Source: Chytriomyces cf. hyalinus JEL632
Lineage: Eukaryota; Chytridiomycota; Chytridiomycetes; Chytridiales; Chytriomycetaceae
Length of the DNA stretch: 64,000 nucleotides
Assembly: GCA_025435555.1 (NCBI GenBank)
Contig: JAIWWG010000077.1
Coordinates: 106,206-170,205 of the forward strand
Direction: 5' to 3'
Of this stretch, positions 14,001 to 25,423 are shown in pieces. Positions within the stretch are counted from its first letter, which is position 1. Each line of letters opens with the position of its first letter. A program made the translations under genes and the position numbers. The notes beneath the pieces are model-generated. The model worked only from the letters and a program-made list of their open reading frames with translations. It did not search any database and was not told the origin of the DNA.

Positions 14001-16947
14001 CGGCGGAACTGCGATTCAAATTTTTGGACTACTTTATCGAAAACTGGAAAACCTCTTATGCAACCTCATACGACCCTATGGCCGTTCGATTTGCATTTCT
14101 GCCATCCGAAAATGCACCAGAACAGTTGTTTCGACCTCGAGAGTTGTACGCACACCCAGGGTAAGTAAAATACTTTGAAGAATGAAACGCGTCTTTTTCT
14201 CACATATTTTCGTTACAGCGTCGCTGTCATTGGTTTCTCATTCTTGCATAAAACGCTGCAATCTCACGCTGAAAAGTTTGGCGTGCGAGAGCATCCCAAC
14301 AGCCCCACGTTGATCAATGTGCTGAAAACGCAGCCGCCGAATCTTGAAAACGCTGTTGCTGTGTTTTCATACTTGGCAGGCAGACAGCAAGAATTTAGCG
14401 CCCAGGACTGGAACATTGTTCGGTCACTCAAATTCATTCCGATTACGATGCCGAAAGACAGTCCATCAAATCCAGGCGGTTTGACGTGGATTGAGCCTAC
14501 AAAGGTGTATTTTGGATCGAAAAATTCGTCAGGCTATCAGGACCAGTTTATTCATATTGGTGCGGCTTTAGTTTCTGTCATTTGCATGTGAACTGGACTC
14601 CTGAGCACTAATTTTTTTTTAAATTTGGTTTATTACAGATTTTGGTGAAACGAGCAATGCCTTCTTGCGCGCTTGTGGTGTAAAGGATGAACCAACTCCT
14701 CAAGAACTCGCCGAACAACTCGTCCGGAACCCTCAATCATTCATGAACCAATTGGGTTTCGCAAAGTATCTCCAAGTTTTGCGCACAATCGCGGCAAACT
14801 ATTACCAACTGCGCCACAACCGCACACTTGTTGCCGACATGAGAAAGAGCGCGTTTCTTGTCGGAGTCCGGTCGGAGCCATCTGAAGCCACAGAAGTGAC
14901 TGCCGATTCTCTTGAAAAGGCCGAGGACGAAGAGGAAGAAAAACTGCATTACCAGCTTGCACGGGCGGATGAAATCTATGTCATGGATGATACAGTCTTG
15001 GGACAGATTTTCACGCCGCTGGGATGTCCAATCGAAACGCTTCTGGAAGATATGTACACGGACCTGGGATCACAGTGGCTTACTTCTCAAGTCACGGAGG
15101 TTACGACGCCAAGGGGGAACACTGCTCCTTCGGAAAGAGCGAAGCGATTGCAAGCGCTGATTAACGAGCGGGCGTTGCTGCTGTTATACGATGGACAGCA
15201 AGTGCGCGCAACAAAGGACATTGTGTCTGGAGCTGAAGAAACGCTGAAGCGGATGGAAGTTCTCGAAGTTCCGGAGATTGTGATTGAAAGAACTTTTAAA
15301 GGGGTTGTGAAGACGCAAAAGACGACTTGTTGTTTGATGATGGACAAGTGGACAAGAAAGTACTTCTTGCTCATCAAGGGGAATGAGTTTGAGGTGGACT
15401 ATTTCGATGTGGCGCAGTGAGTATTCATCACCTCTCTTGAAAGATGCTTTTATCTGAATCATGGTTTCTTTTTGGTTCTCCTCCAGAGCGTTGGGCAAGG
15501 TCATTTTCAAAAAGGGGCGCCTTAATGATTCACTGCTGCTGTCATCGTTGCTTTCAACGTCATTGGTGAATTTGAAGAGAAAAGGTGTGGAAAGAGCCTT
15601 TCTAAATTCAGCAATTGGCGTATTCACTATATTGTTGTTTCAGGTTTCCCTGTTGACCGGATTTTGAACTTGCAAGAGGGAAAACTGAAAGCAGCCATGG
15701 CGAAAAAACAGCAACAGGAAGCAACTGAAAGGCGCGAAGCCGAAGTCTTGAAAAAGAATCAGGAAGCGGAGTTGAAGGCACAACCATTGCCTCCAGTTGT
15801 CAATTCAAATGCGGCAGTGCCTCCGTCGGCCGAAATGGCTGCTTTGAGTTCCATGTTCCCCAACGCAGACAAAACTTTTCTCGCAGCACAAATTGAAGCG
15901 GAAAAGGGAAATGCGCGAGCTGTCGAAACGATTTCAAACCGGCTTTTGGATACAAATTATCCAAAAGCAAAGGCGCCGCAACCACCTGCCTCTCCAGCTC
16001 CTACACCTCCAACCAACAACACTCCACCCGCGCAAATGTCAAAGAATAACTCTGCCTCTGATGAATTGATCAAATCAGCCTCCAAAATTGCAGACTCTGT
16101 CAAGGGCGGGTTTCTTGGGAATCTGTGGAACAGTGCCAAGGGGCAACTTCCAAAAACCGACGATGAACGGAAATCGTTGATGAAACCTGACGCTTCTTCC
16201 TCATCAAACTCGTTGAACTCTTCTTCATCATCCACACCTCACAAGCAGCAAACTCAGCAAACTCCTCAGATGGGACCGCGCGATGGCGCACCAGGGGGTG
16301 GACCGCCAATCGAAGAAATCACACCAAACTACACTGAAAACTTGAAAAAGCAACTCTCTTCCTCCATCAACACTGTAAAGCCATCGACGGATGCTTCATT
16401 TCGGGCCACGATTCCAAATGAATCTGATCTTAAACCTGAAGTCCCAACACGCCACTCGAATGCCGTCTGCACGCCGTTGCTGGACAGCGATTTGACGCTT
16501 CTTGCAAAACTGCCCAACGAAATCCCACTCTACGTTGACAAGAAAGTGTTTGCCGAAGCGCAAGCGGTAGTTGTAGCATCCCAAGAAGCATTACTCCGTT
16601 TTGTCGACTTGCTGCGCCTGTTGAGCCGAGTGTTTGGGTTGGAAACAAAAACGCTCAACATTTACTGGGATAAATCGGGAGGTACTGTTGCATTTAATCG
16701 AGGGCGAACGTTGTTTTTCAATTTTAGATTCTATTTGGGGTTGCACTTTCGAAGCGGGATGAGGCCGGGCATTGTTGGGGAAGATATTGACAGTGTGTAT
16801 TACTGGTTCATGACGGCGTGTCATGAGTTGGCGCACAACTTTGTTGCTGAGCATAATTCGCAGCATGAGTTTTACTTTAGTAGCTATGCGGAGACGTATT
16901 TGGCGAAATTGCACCGGGCTTTGAAAGCAGAAGGGGCAGAGCCTTGA
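11034..16947 (+). CDS. Sacsin-like GHKL ATPase-fold protein (fungal DUF3684-type) with CUE-like segment and C-terminal HExxH motif
   Basis: Ten exons join in frame: 11034-11135, 11212-11511, 11575-13097, 13161-13542, 13600-13855, 13887-14160, 14219-14559, 14639-15416, 15487-15584, 15644-16947 (about 1780 residues). The N-terminus carries a Bergerat-type fold: FRELLQNSNDAGATAVEIHF (N box) and IGFFGVGFYSLF (glycine lid), as in sacsin/Hsp90 relatives, with a proline-rich insert between. Near 15830-15960 AEMAALSSMFPN...AVETISNRLL resembles a CUE/UBA ubiquitin-binding helix bundle, followed by a Pro/Ser-rich linker. The C-terminus has TACHELAHNFVAEHNSQHEF, an HExxH zincin-like motif in a WLM/SprT-like setting. 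The role is inferred as a chaperone- or protein-quality-control-type factor. I recall the HELAHN end as a feature of this fungal family, not a fusion unique to this genome. Confidence 0.85.
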
Positions 16948-17018
16948 AAAAACAAAAAGTAAATGGGAAAGCGTCAGCAATAATAAAAATCGCGTGTATA
17001 ACTTTGATGGGGTATCAA

Positions 17019-17020
<2 letters not shown>

Positions 17021-17072
<52 letters not shown>
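17021..17072. repeat. (GT)26 microsatellite
   Basis: 52 bp of uninterrupted TG dinucleotides between the convergent sacsin-like gene and the MFS transporter, 27 bp beyond the transporter stop. Confidence 0.98.
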
Positions 17073-17073
<1 letters not shown>

Positions 17074-17098
17074 AAGTGGTGGGTGTTTATCACTGATT

Positions 17099-18518
17099 CT
17101 ACATCAACAGGATCAAAGGCGTCATGAGAGTCAAAAAGATTCCAAACACGAGCATTTGCCACATCCAGCCCAGATATTGAAAAACAAAAGATCCGACAAG
17201 AGGCTGTTGAATCCAAAAAAAGATAATGTGAGTTATGGACTGAAGAGAAAAAAGAAAGGAAATACGTACCCCAATCGCAATACCAAACGAAAACATGAAA
17301 TTCATGAGCGCATATCCCAGCGTGTAGTACTCCTTCGGCACGGCCGCTGCAATCGCAGGCATCATGGGAGCAGACCCAAATCCAAGAATAAACCCAGCAA
17401 ACACGAGCACACAACATGTCCATACAACACTAGAAGGCCCAGGAATCGCGAGCACAAACAGTGCAACTGCACTAGTTGGCATTCCAATCATGCAAGTACG
17501 GCGCATACCGAGTTTATCAAACGAGTATCCGCCCAACAGACCTCCAGCAACGTTGGGGACGACTAATGCGAGCCATACTGCTCCGATTTGACTGGAATTG
17601 TAGCCGTAGAGATTTTTCAGGTGAAGAGGTAGTGTTGGTTCCAGCTGAGTGAAGCAGATGGCCATGACGGCGCAGAATACTGCTGCTACCCACAGTGCCT
17701 TCATTTTGAAAAGAGCAGCGATGGTCACTGGTTCAGGTGTAACTTTGATATTTGACAGTGGTGATGGTGCTGGATCGATTACGGGATCGTCGGTGACCAA
17801 GAACTGGCTTGAGCCTTTCCCTGTCTCCAACTCTTGAAGCGTTTCTTCCGTGTCGTTTACAGGAGGCAGAGTGGACGGATCGGCAATCATGACACGCCCG
17901 ACCAAATCAAGGAACACGAGCGCTGCGCAGAAAATGAACGGAGCATGCTCGTTGACGCCGTATAGGGCCCCACCAATGGGCGGTCCTGCCAGCATACCGA
18001 GGGAAAGGCCAGACATGATGATGCTCATTACCACTCCAAGGTTCGATTGGTCATTGTCGTAGTAGTCGGCAACAAGTGCAAAGCCCATGATCCAAACCCC
18101 GGTCGATGCGAACCCTTGACACAGCCTGGCAGCGGCAAGCATCCAGATACTCTTGCTGACGGCAAAGAACAGAATCGAGAGCCAGACCATGACTAGACTT
18201 CCGAGCATGACAAACTTTTTGCTCATGAGTTTCTTGGTGACAAGCATTCCGAAGCCTAGCGAGCCTACAATGACGCCCAGCCCGTAGATGGCGAGGAGAA
18301 TGCCGACCCAGGACTCGGCTTCGTGTAGCTCTTCCAAAATGAACGGTACAACTGGACCAAGTAAATAGATACTGTCAGGAAGCTGGGATGCTGTGAAGGA
18401 TGAGATGACGGTACTCACTTGGAATAATGATGGAATAGATGGTAATGTCTGTGAAGATGCCGAGTGTGACGACCGCAACGGCAAAATGTTTTGAAGTGCG
18501 CAGCTGTGAGAGTAGCAT
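17099..18518 (-). CDS. Major facilitator superfamily transporter (DHA1/SLC18-like)
   Basis: Membrane transporter with about 12 predicted helices. Start chosen at 18518 (MLLSQLRTSKHFAVAVVTLG, first helix). An upstream in-frame extension exists but consists of repeat-encoded peptide. Exon 1 ends at a GTGAGT donor (about 18421). Exon 2 starts near 18380 with LPDSIYLLGPVVPFILEE. It contains a loop 2-3 region GFGMLVTKKLMSKK (motif A-like, degenerate), GLSLGMLAGPPIGGALYG (motif C of DHA1 antiporters), and a long cytosolic loop after helix 6 with acidic and Ser residues. The second half repeats the pattern. A second intron (about 17210-17270) precedes the last helix, which ends at 17099. Similarity to vesicular-amine-type (SLC18) proteins is family inference; the substrate is unknown. 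Confidence 0.85.
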
Positions 18519-18520
18519 GC

Positions 18521-18580
18521 TGTATGTCGTTGTATGTCGTTGTATGTCGTTGTATGTCGTTGTATGTCGTTGTATGTTGT
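18521..18580. repeat. 10-bp minisatellite, six tandem copies
   Basis: Unit TGTATGTCGT six times; the last unit has one change (TGTATGTTGT). It ends 2 bp from the MFS start codon (18518, minus strand), so it fills the immediate 5' UTR or promoter. Because three 10-bp units equal ten codons, the upstream frame is open and reads a ten-residue repeat. Confidence 0.97.
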
Positions 18581-19160
18581 TAGTGGTCGGGCCTGTGCGC
18601 GCGTGTTTAAATGCGCATTCGAATGAAAATTGGGATGACAAAGCATTTTATTTATTTTATTTATAATCCAGTTCGAGTCGAGTCGATGGAGATTATTTTA
18701 AATAAATACACGCTGATCTCGGCTGATTTCTCGGACATCCGAAACGAGAATACAAAAACACGTCCTTCCGAGCGAGCGAGCGAGCGCGTCTGCTGCGCCT
18801 GCTCCAGGGCATACGTCTGCCTCCTCGCGTTGTACACCTGCGCATGCGACGCGAAGGAGGGACAGAGCTGTCGATGTCATTGGAAAAGAGAGAGGGAGAG
18901 AGCCCAAAGGAAATGTAATGCATGCAGTCAAAACAAACAAATAAAAACTATGCGCATCATCTGTCAACCCCGGCGATATTCGCTTGTTCGCCGACCGCCA
19001 GATTGAGGTTGAAATGGCTTAATTGTGCGCTATTTAAATTGGGATGACACAAGAGGCCGCAGGTTCGATACCCGCGCATTCTGTCTTCACACGCGCTGAT
19101 CGACGCTCTTCAGACGCATCGCACAAGAGGCGGGCGAAGCTGCTGCACCGCATCGTGCCA

Positions 19161-20361
19161 ATGACCAGTCAGGACTCGGACGTGCCAGTCTTCTGGTCCA
19201 GGGCTGCTCTGGCTGTGTGTCTGCTTGTCGTGCTTCTTTGCGTGAGTATCTATGCTGGCTGCTGGCTTTGTTTCATGTTGGCCATCTCAACGCACTTCCA
19301 GGTTGCTTTTGAAGTATGGTTAATAGACTGCGAGTCGGGGGTCCACGAAACTCTCAAGAACGATGCCATCCGGCTGAACCTCGACCCAGTTCTATCGGCA
19401 AATTTGAACATTGACTTGACAGTTTCCTTCACGTACCATGCCGTATTCTTTCTTTCGCTGTTGTTTTGGCTGTTTCTCGTGTGGGATGCCGTCATGAGCT
19501 TCAATACCCTCCAAGTCCTGTCAATCAATGCATACAACGTTGCTGTGTTTGTCTATTCCATTCTTCAGCTGTTGCAAATCGAAGCGGATGCATCGAATAC
19601 CTCGCGCATGTTCCGAAACGATCCCGGCGTGCTTGCGTACCTCGGCTCGGCGAACTGCAAGACTGCGCCCTCTGCGCTTCCAATCTTTACCAGCCTTTTC
19701 ATTCCCATCTTTGCATACCTGACCATCAAACTGAAGGCTGATTTTGGATGGCGCAAGTATCGTATTGCTGGTGGCGATAAAGACTTGGAGCGAGGTATCT
19801 TCAGTTGAACCTACCCTTTTGTGAAATCGCGGCTAAATTGAAGATCTACCACAACCACCAAACTCAGCCTTTGTGTGGTACCACAACTTTCTACTCCTCC
19901 AAAAGTTTTCCTTCTTATTTGTGCTCTCGTTCGGTTCCATCAACTCGGTCCTCGTTACGGCAGTGACTGATGAAATCCCGTTTGCCCCCGCCATCTTGTC
20001 CGTCGTTGTTTGGGTGCTCCCGTTTGCGGGACACCACGCCGTGCGTCGGGAAAGAAAAAAGCTCGGATGTTTGGTGGTCCTGATGTACCTCGTCACGATT
20101 GCAATGTGCGCGTACACGCTCTGGTTCACGTTACAGAGCTGGCAAGCGTTCAAGACAAATGAAAAGAGGTTCACGTATGATCGAATGCGCAACACGTTGC
20201 TTCTTTACGCAGTTTTGACGATGATGGTTTTGTGTGCTGCGGCGGGGACGGGCGCGTTTTGTGTTTGGAGTTTCGGACGCGGTTTAAAGAACGCTTTGGA
20301 TAAGGAGCGGCTGAGAGTTCAGGGCGAGCAAAAAGCGCAACACATTGATTTGGACGCATAG
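19161..20361 (+). CDS. UPF0658 Golgi apparatus membrane protein family
   Basis: Multi-pass membrane protein of a fungal family annotated in the Golgi, molecular role unknown. Start taken at 19161 (MTSQDSDVPVFW). An upstream in-frame Met at 19044 would add 39 non-conserved residues. An intron 19242-19301 (60 nt, GTGAGT...CAG) is probable and keeps frame whether spliced or not. The next exon runs to about 19795, where a GTATCT donor after LER joins an acceptor near 19865 and gives the family signature FGWRKYRIAG...LERAFVWYHNFLLLQKF (the fungal FGWxxYKxIGAD...YQ motif). Around seven hydrophobic segments are visible. It ends KAQHIDLDA at 20361. The start is uncertain, the family call is fairly strong. 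Confidence 0.75.
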
Positions 20362-20473
20362 AATATTTAGACATCCATAAAGCATTGCTCTCATACTATT
20401 TACTGTTTCTTGAAGCTTGTGCAAATAGATTTACAGCTAGCACAGTGCGAATAACTCTTTGAGTATTTGCTAT

Positions 20474-21695
<1,222 letters not shown>

Positions 21696-21722
21696 TGGTA
21701 TTTACTATTTTTACGGATAAAA
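21696..21722. promoter_or_regulatory. 27-bp divergent intergenic spacer between TGS1 and CNOT11 start codons
   Basis: Only 27 AT-rich bases separate the two ATGs. Core promoter elements and at least one 5' UTR must therefore overlap the other gene's coding or UTR sequence, or the true starts lie further downstream. Confidence 0.6.
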
Positions 21723-23431
21723 ATGAAAGTAAATGCGGACGACATTGCGTTCCTGTTTTCAGTTCTGACGCAAAGCAGCGACACGTTTGGCGAATGCGCA
21801 GAGCGACTGTCGACGAAATTTGGGGCGGTTTTGTGTGTGGGTCTGACTTGTCGGACACTGTTTCCAAAGGTGCGTTTTCATGCTTTGGGCCCCGAAAAAC
21901 TTGGAACTCAGAAAAACAAAAACAGAAGTTGCGCTTGAATGCGCTGTTTGCCGCGTTTGCGCTGTTTTCGGATACGCCCGAGTTGTTGCGGTTACATCCT
22001 TTTCTGAGCGTGTTTCTGGCCGTGCTGCATCCACCGCCACGCGATCCTTCTTCAGAGCCTCCCGTCTCGATCCATGAACAGTGGCTTGTTTGTATGCTCA
22101 TGCTCAGAAACTGGACGCAACTCAAACATTTGACTTCGGACTTTATCCTGGCTTCGCTGGACCCGGACTTGGCCAACCAAGAGCTGCAATCGAATTCATT
22201 TCTGACATTGTTGAATCAGTTGAAGCTCCGTTCGGACAAGTTTCAAAGTCAATCCCCGCGTTTGTTTCAGATTGGGGCTGTGCCTGCTGTTTTCGCGCTT
22301 CCATCGACTGATTTTGATCCGTTTGAGTTGATTTCTTTACACCCCTTTGGTGAGAACCATGCGGGCAGCTGAAATGATGCTTTCTTCACCATCTCGCAAT
22401 CTACCAGGGAATATACGGATCCAACTATCGAAGAAGCAATGGATGCCATGATTGAGATTTTCAACGTTGATTCACTGGAGCAGCAGCTCGCACTGGCAAA
22501 CTTTAAAATGCCTCGACTTATACCCCCACCTCCGATTCGGATTCCCGGATTAGATGAGGTGATACCGGGCAATTGTTACCCCACTTGTCTTGGATTTAAA
22601 TTATTCCAGCTTCTAGTTTGTCTTGCTGGACGAGAAGAACGAAATTGATCCGGCAGTAAAACAGCGTAAGCAAAACGCGATGTCTTTGATGCAAAAAGCG
22701 ATTGATTTCCCGCTAAGATCCATGGAACAGCAGGTTTTTTATTTTGTAGTTTTGTTTTCCTCGAAAAAAAAGCTTGACCCCTGTTTACGCCCGCCATATC
22801 AGTTGATTTCAAACGAAATCACGGAAGACGCGTCCTTTGTTCTCGAATGCAACCAACTTTCGTCGACAACTTTCCCAAACCTTGTCGAAAGAAATCCGAA
22901 TGTTGCCATCAATGTGCTTAAAGCGTTGCTGTCTCTCTCTGCTGCTGACGAGTTTGATATTTTTTTTATTTAAGTGTACTGTTGTTGGATATTAATGCAA
23001 AAAAAAAAAAAAAAGGTTCTTGAATGCGATGCTCGGCATGTCCATCTCAATTCATTGCATGGATGTCGTCAATAAGCTTGCGTCTCTCATGAAACCGTAC
23101 AATATCCTTGGTGCGGAATTCATGCACCTGTATATCGCGAGCATTTGTCGAAAGTGTGATTTAAGCGTGGACGCCGAAAACCAAGCGAGAAATGTGAGAT
23201 TGGTGAGTTCTCATTTTGTATTTTTACGTGACAAAAACTGTTTTTCTCACCCTTTGTGCTCTGCGCGAAAAGGTGTGCGTGTTTATCCAATCACTCCTTC
23301 GCAATGCGGTGATTGCAGTGGAGGAGTTTGAAGTGGAGATGGAATCGTTTTGCATTCAGTATTCGCGATACAAAGAGGCTTCGGATTTATTTCAACTGCT
23401 TCGGCAGGCGCAGTTTTCAAAGGATGCATGA
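21723..23431 (+). CDS. CNOT11: CCR4-NOT complex subunit 11 homologue
   Basis: Scaffold subunit of the CCR4-NOT deadenylase that binds NOT1/NOT10. Exon 1 begins MKVNADDIAFLFSVLTQSS. The second exon (about 21935-22350) reads FALFSDTPELLRLHPFLSVF and a long helical region through FQIGAVPAVFALP. The following small exons carry the proline-rich PRLIPPPPIRIPGLDE segment and EITEDASFVLECNQLSS. The C-terminal DUF2363-type domain is clear: MDVVNKLASL...AEFMHLYIASICRKC, VRLVCVFIQSLLRNAVI, FEVEMESFCIQYSRYKEASD. It ends QFSKDA at 23431. At least five introns (about 21868-21935, 22353-22406, 22560-22612, 22735-22795, 22960-23015, 23201-23272). CNOT11 is absent from budding yeast, in keeping with an early-diverging fungus (family knowledge). 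Confidence 0.88.
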
Positions 23432-23764
23432 GTCCTTCTACAAGTTTTTGTATGCTTAATATTAGATTACACATGAGCAGTTTTTTTGTCAAGCGTTACT
23501 GTCTGTGCACATTTGGCGATAGACGGACCCAAGGGCGCGTGGAGTTTAAGTTGGGTGTGGGCAATGCCATCTATATTGGCTACCATGAAACGATAACGAC
23601 GAGGCCCATCATTTCTGGAAAGTGAAGCCAACGCACCGGCATCGCCAACACGAAACGAAACAAACGCACTTCTGAAACCAAACGTGGAATTTCATTGATT
23701 TGTTATTGTTTCTGCGATGGCCGCAATTTGTGCAACTCTCATTTTCAGAAAAGTTGTCTGAAGA
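23432..23764. other. Intergenic region, nothing recognised
   Basis: 333 bp between CNOT11 and the acetylhydrolase gene. A small open frame is present but has no recognisable protein signal. Confidence 0.5.
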
Positions 23765-25258
23765 ATGCCACTGGTACCAGCCAAGTCAAAACGTACTCCC
23801 TTGGCACCTTAACTGACTCTTAAACATCTTCCCCAGCAAAAATACCCCGGCCAATTCAGCGTTGCAACCGTGCCAATCGAAGTCTCACCAGCAACACCCA
23901 AAGACCATGGAGTTCTTGCCTCCATCTTCTACCCAACCGAGTCCACATCCGAAAGCCGTTCAAAATGGATTGTGGGACCTCGAACATTCTACAGCACGGG
24001 CTACGGCGACTACATTAAGCTTTCCAGGTGGATTAGTGCGGGACCCATGTCTTGGATCCTGGAAAGTTTCCGGATGCCGGCGCGGAAGGGATCGGCGTTG
24101 CATTCGGGCGGGGACAAGCGGGATAAGCTTCCAGTTGCAATCTTTTGTCACGGACTTGCGGGAAATCAGACAACTGTGAGTGTTGTGTTGCGAATGTGTT
24201 GCTCGGATTATTAATAATGAATGATGATTTTTTGTTCATGTTTCGAACAGTATTCAAGCTTTTGTGGGATGCTGGCGTCAAGGGGATTCGTGGTTCTCTC
24301 TCTCGAGCATCGGTAAGCTTAATCTGACTCGCGTTGGGAATATGCTTGCTGAGAAAACTGACGGTCTTTCTGTTGCAATTTAGCGACGGCTCGGCATCCG
24401 TGACTGGGCGCTCGAACTACTCTGAACGAATCAATTGTAAGCAGATATTGTTGTCCTGAGTCAACAAGTGCAGTCAATCTAACCACCGACAATTGGCGTT
24501 TCCAGACAAAAAACAGCCTGATGATCAGGACGATTACACCTTTCGCAACGGTCAACTTATTCAACGCGGACAAGAAGTGCATGAAGCTCTTCAGCTTTTA
24601 AAAGACTTGAACGACGGAAAAGCTATTGATAATCTTTTGGGAAACGCCGTTCCGGATATGAAGGGACGTTTGGATTTGAGCAATGCGGTTTTGACGGGGC
24701 ACAGTTTTGGAGGAGCAACGGCCATGTACGTGCTTCAGCAGCAACAGCAACCGTTTGTGTACGTGTGTATTGTTTGTTACTGGTCTCCCAGCCTTTCGAC
24801 TGACTCTTTTATAAAACAGCGCAGGAATTATTTTCGATCCTTGGATGCTGGCGATTCCATCACCATCGGACCCAATCACAGTACCAATGCTCTCTGTTCA
24901 GTCCGAATTCTTCCACTGGCCCGCGAATATCCGCCCTCTCCGCGAAATTTGGGACGCTTCATCAAAACACGCGAGTAATCAGTTTGCAGTCGTTCGCGGC
25001 ACGAAACATCAAGACATGAGCGACATGCCGTCTCTTGTGCATGGGGTGCTGAAATTGGTTGGGAAGCAAGGAAAAGTGGCACCGAATGTTGTGCTGGGTG
25101 CGTATGACTCTTTATCGGGAGCGTTTCTTCAAAAGGCGCTTAAAGGGCTGAATGCTGTTGCGGATGAAATTGTTGTTGCTGATGTTGGGAAGGATGTGGT
25201 TGTTTATGATGATGCGGCGTTTGTTGTTCTTCAAAGTCGCTTTTCAAGTGAGGCATAG
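23765..25258 (+). CDS. Platelet-activating factor acetylhydrolase-like serine lipase
   Basis: Alpha/beta hydrolase of the PAF-AH group II type, which removes short or oxidised sn-2 acyl groups from phospholipids. Start at 23765 (MPL..., first exon very short, donor near 23774) is provisional. The main exon begins near 23838 with QKYPGQFSVATVPIEV, typical of the family N-terminus (YPGPYxVG). Further motifs: LPVAIFCHGLAGNQT (oxyanion loop), then after an intron GMLASRGFVVLSLEHR joined to DGSASVTG (EHRDGSA signature), VLTGHSFGGATA (GxSxG nucleophile), GIIFDPWMLAI (catalytic Asp), and TKHQDMSDMP (catalytic His). It ends VLQSRFSSEA at 25258. Five introns, all 50-75 nt. No signal peptide is visible, suggesting an intracellular enzyme. 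Confidence 0.88.
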
Positions 25259-25423
25259 TAAAAGATTCATTCATTCATGTGAGCGTGGTTTTGAGAAATC
25301 GTGTGAATCGAGTATGTCACCAACGATTTCAATATGGACTGCGAACTCGCACATGAGAGAAAATATGACATACAGTATACATATAATTCATTGAAATCAG
25401 TGGTAAATATGATGAAAAGCGAT

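Noticed and set aside
17021-17072. Repeat cluster as CRISPR or satellite
   Set aside because: Simple (GT)n dinucleotide run, no spacers.
18519-18646. N-terminal extension of the MFS protein with a ten-residue repeat
   Set aside because: Produced by the 10-bp minisatellite staying open in frame; the first transmembrane helix starts right after Met at 18518, the usual start for this family.
19008-19085. tRNA-like sequence with TGGCTTAATTG (A box) and GGTTCGATACC (B box)
   Set aside because: The flanking 7-mers do not pair as an acceptor stem and no anticodon arm forms; chance or a degenerate fragment.
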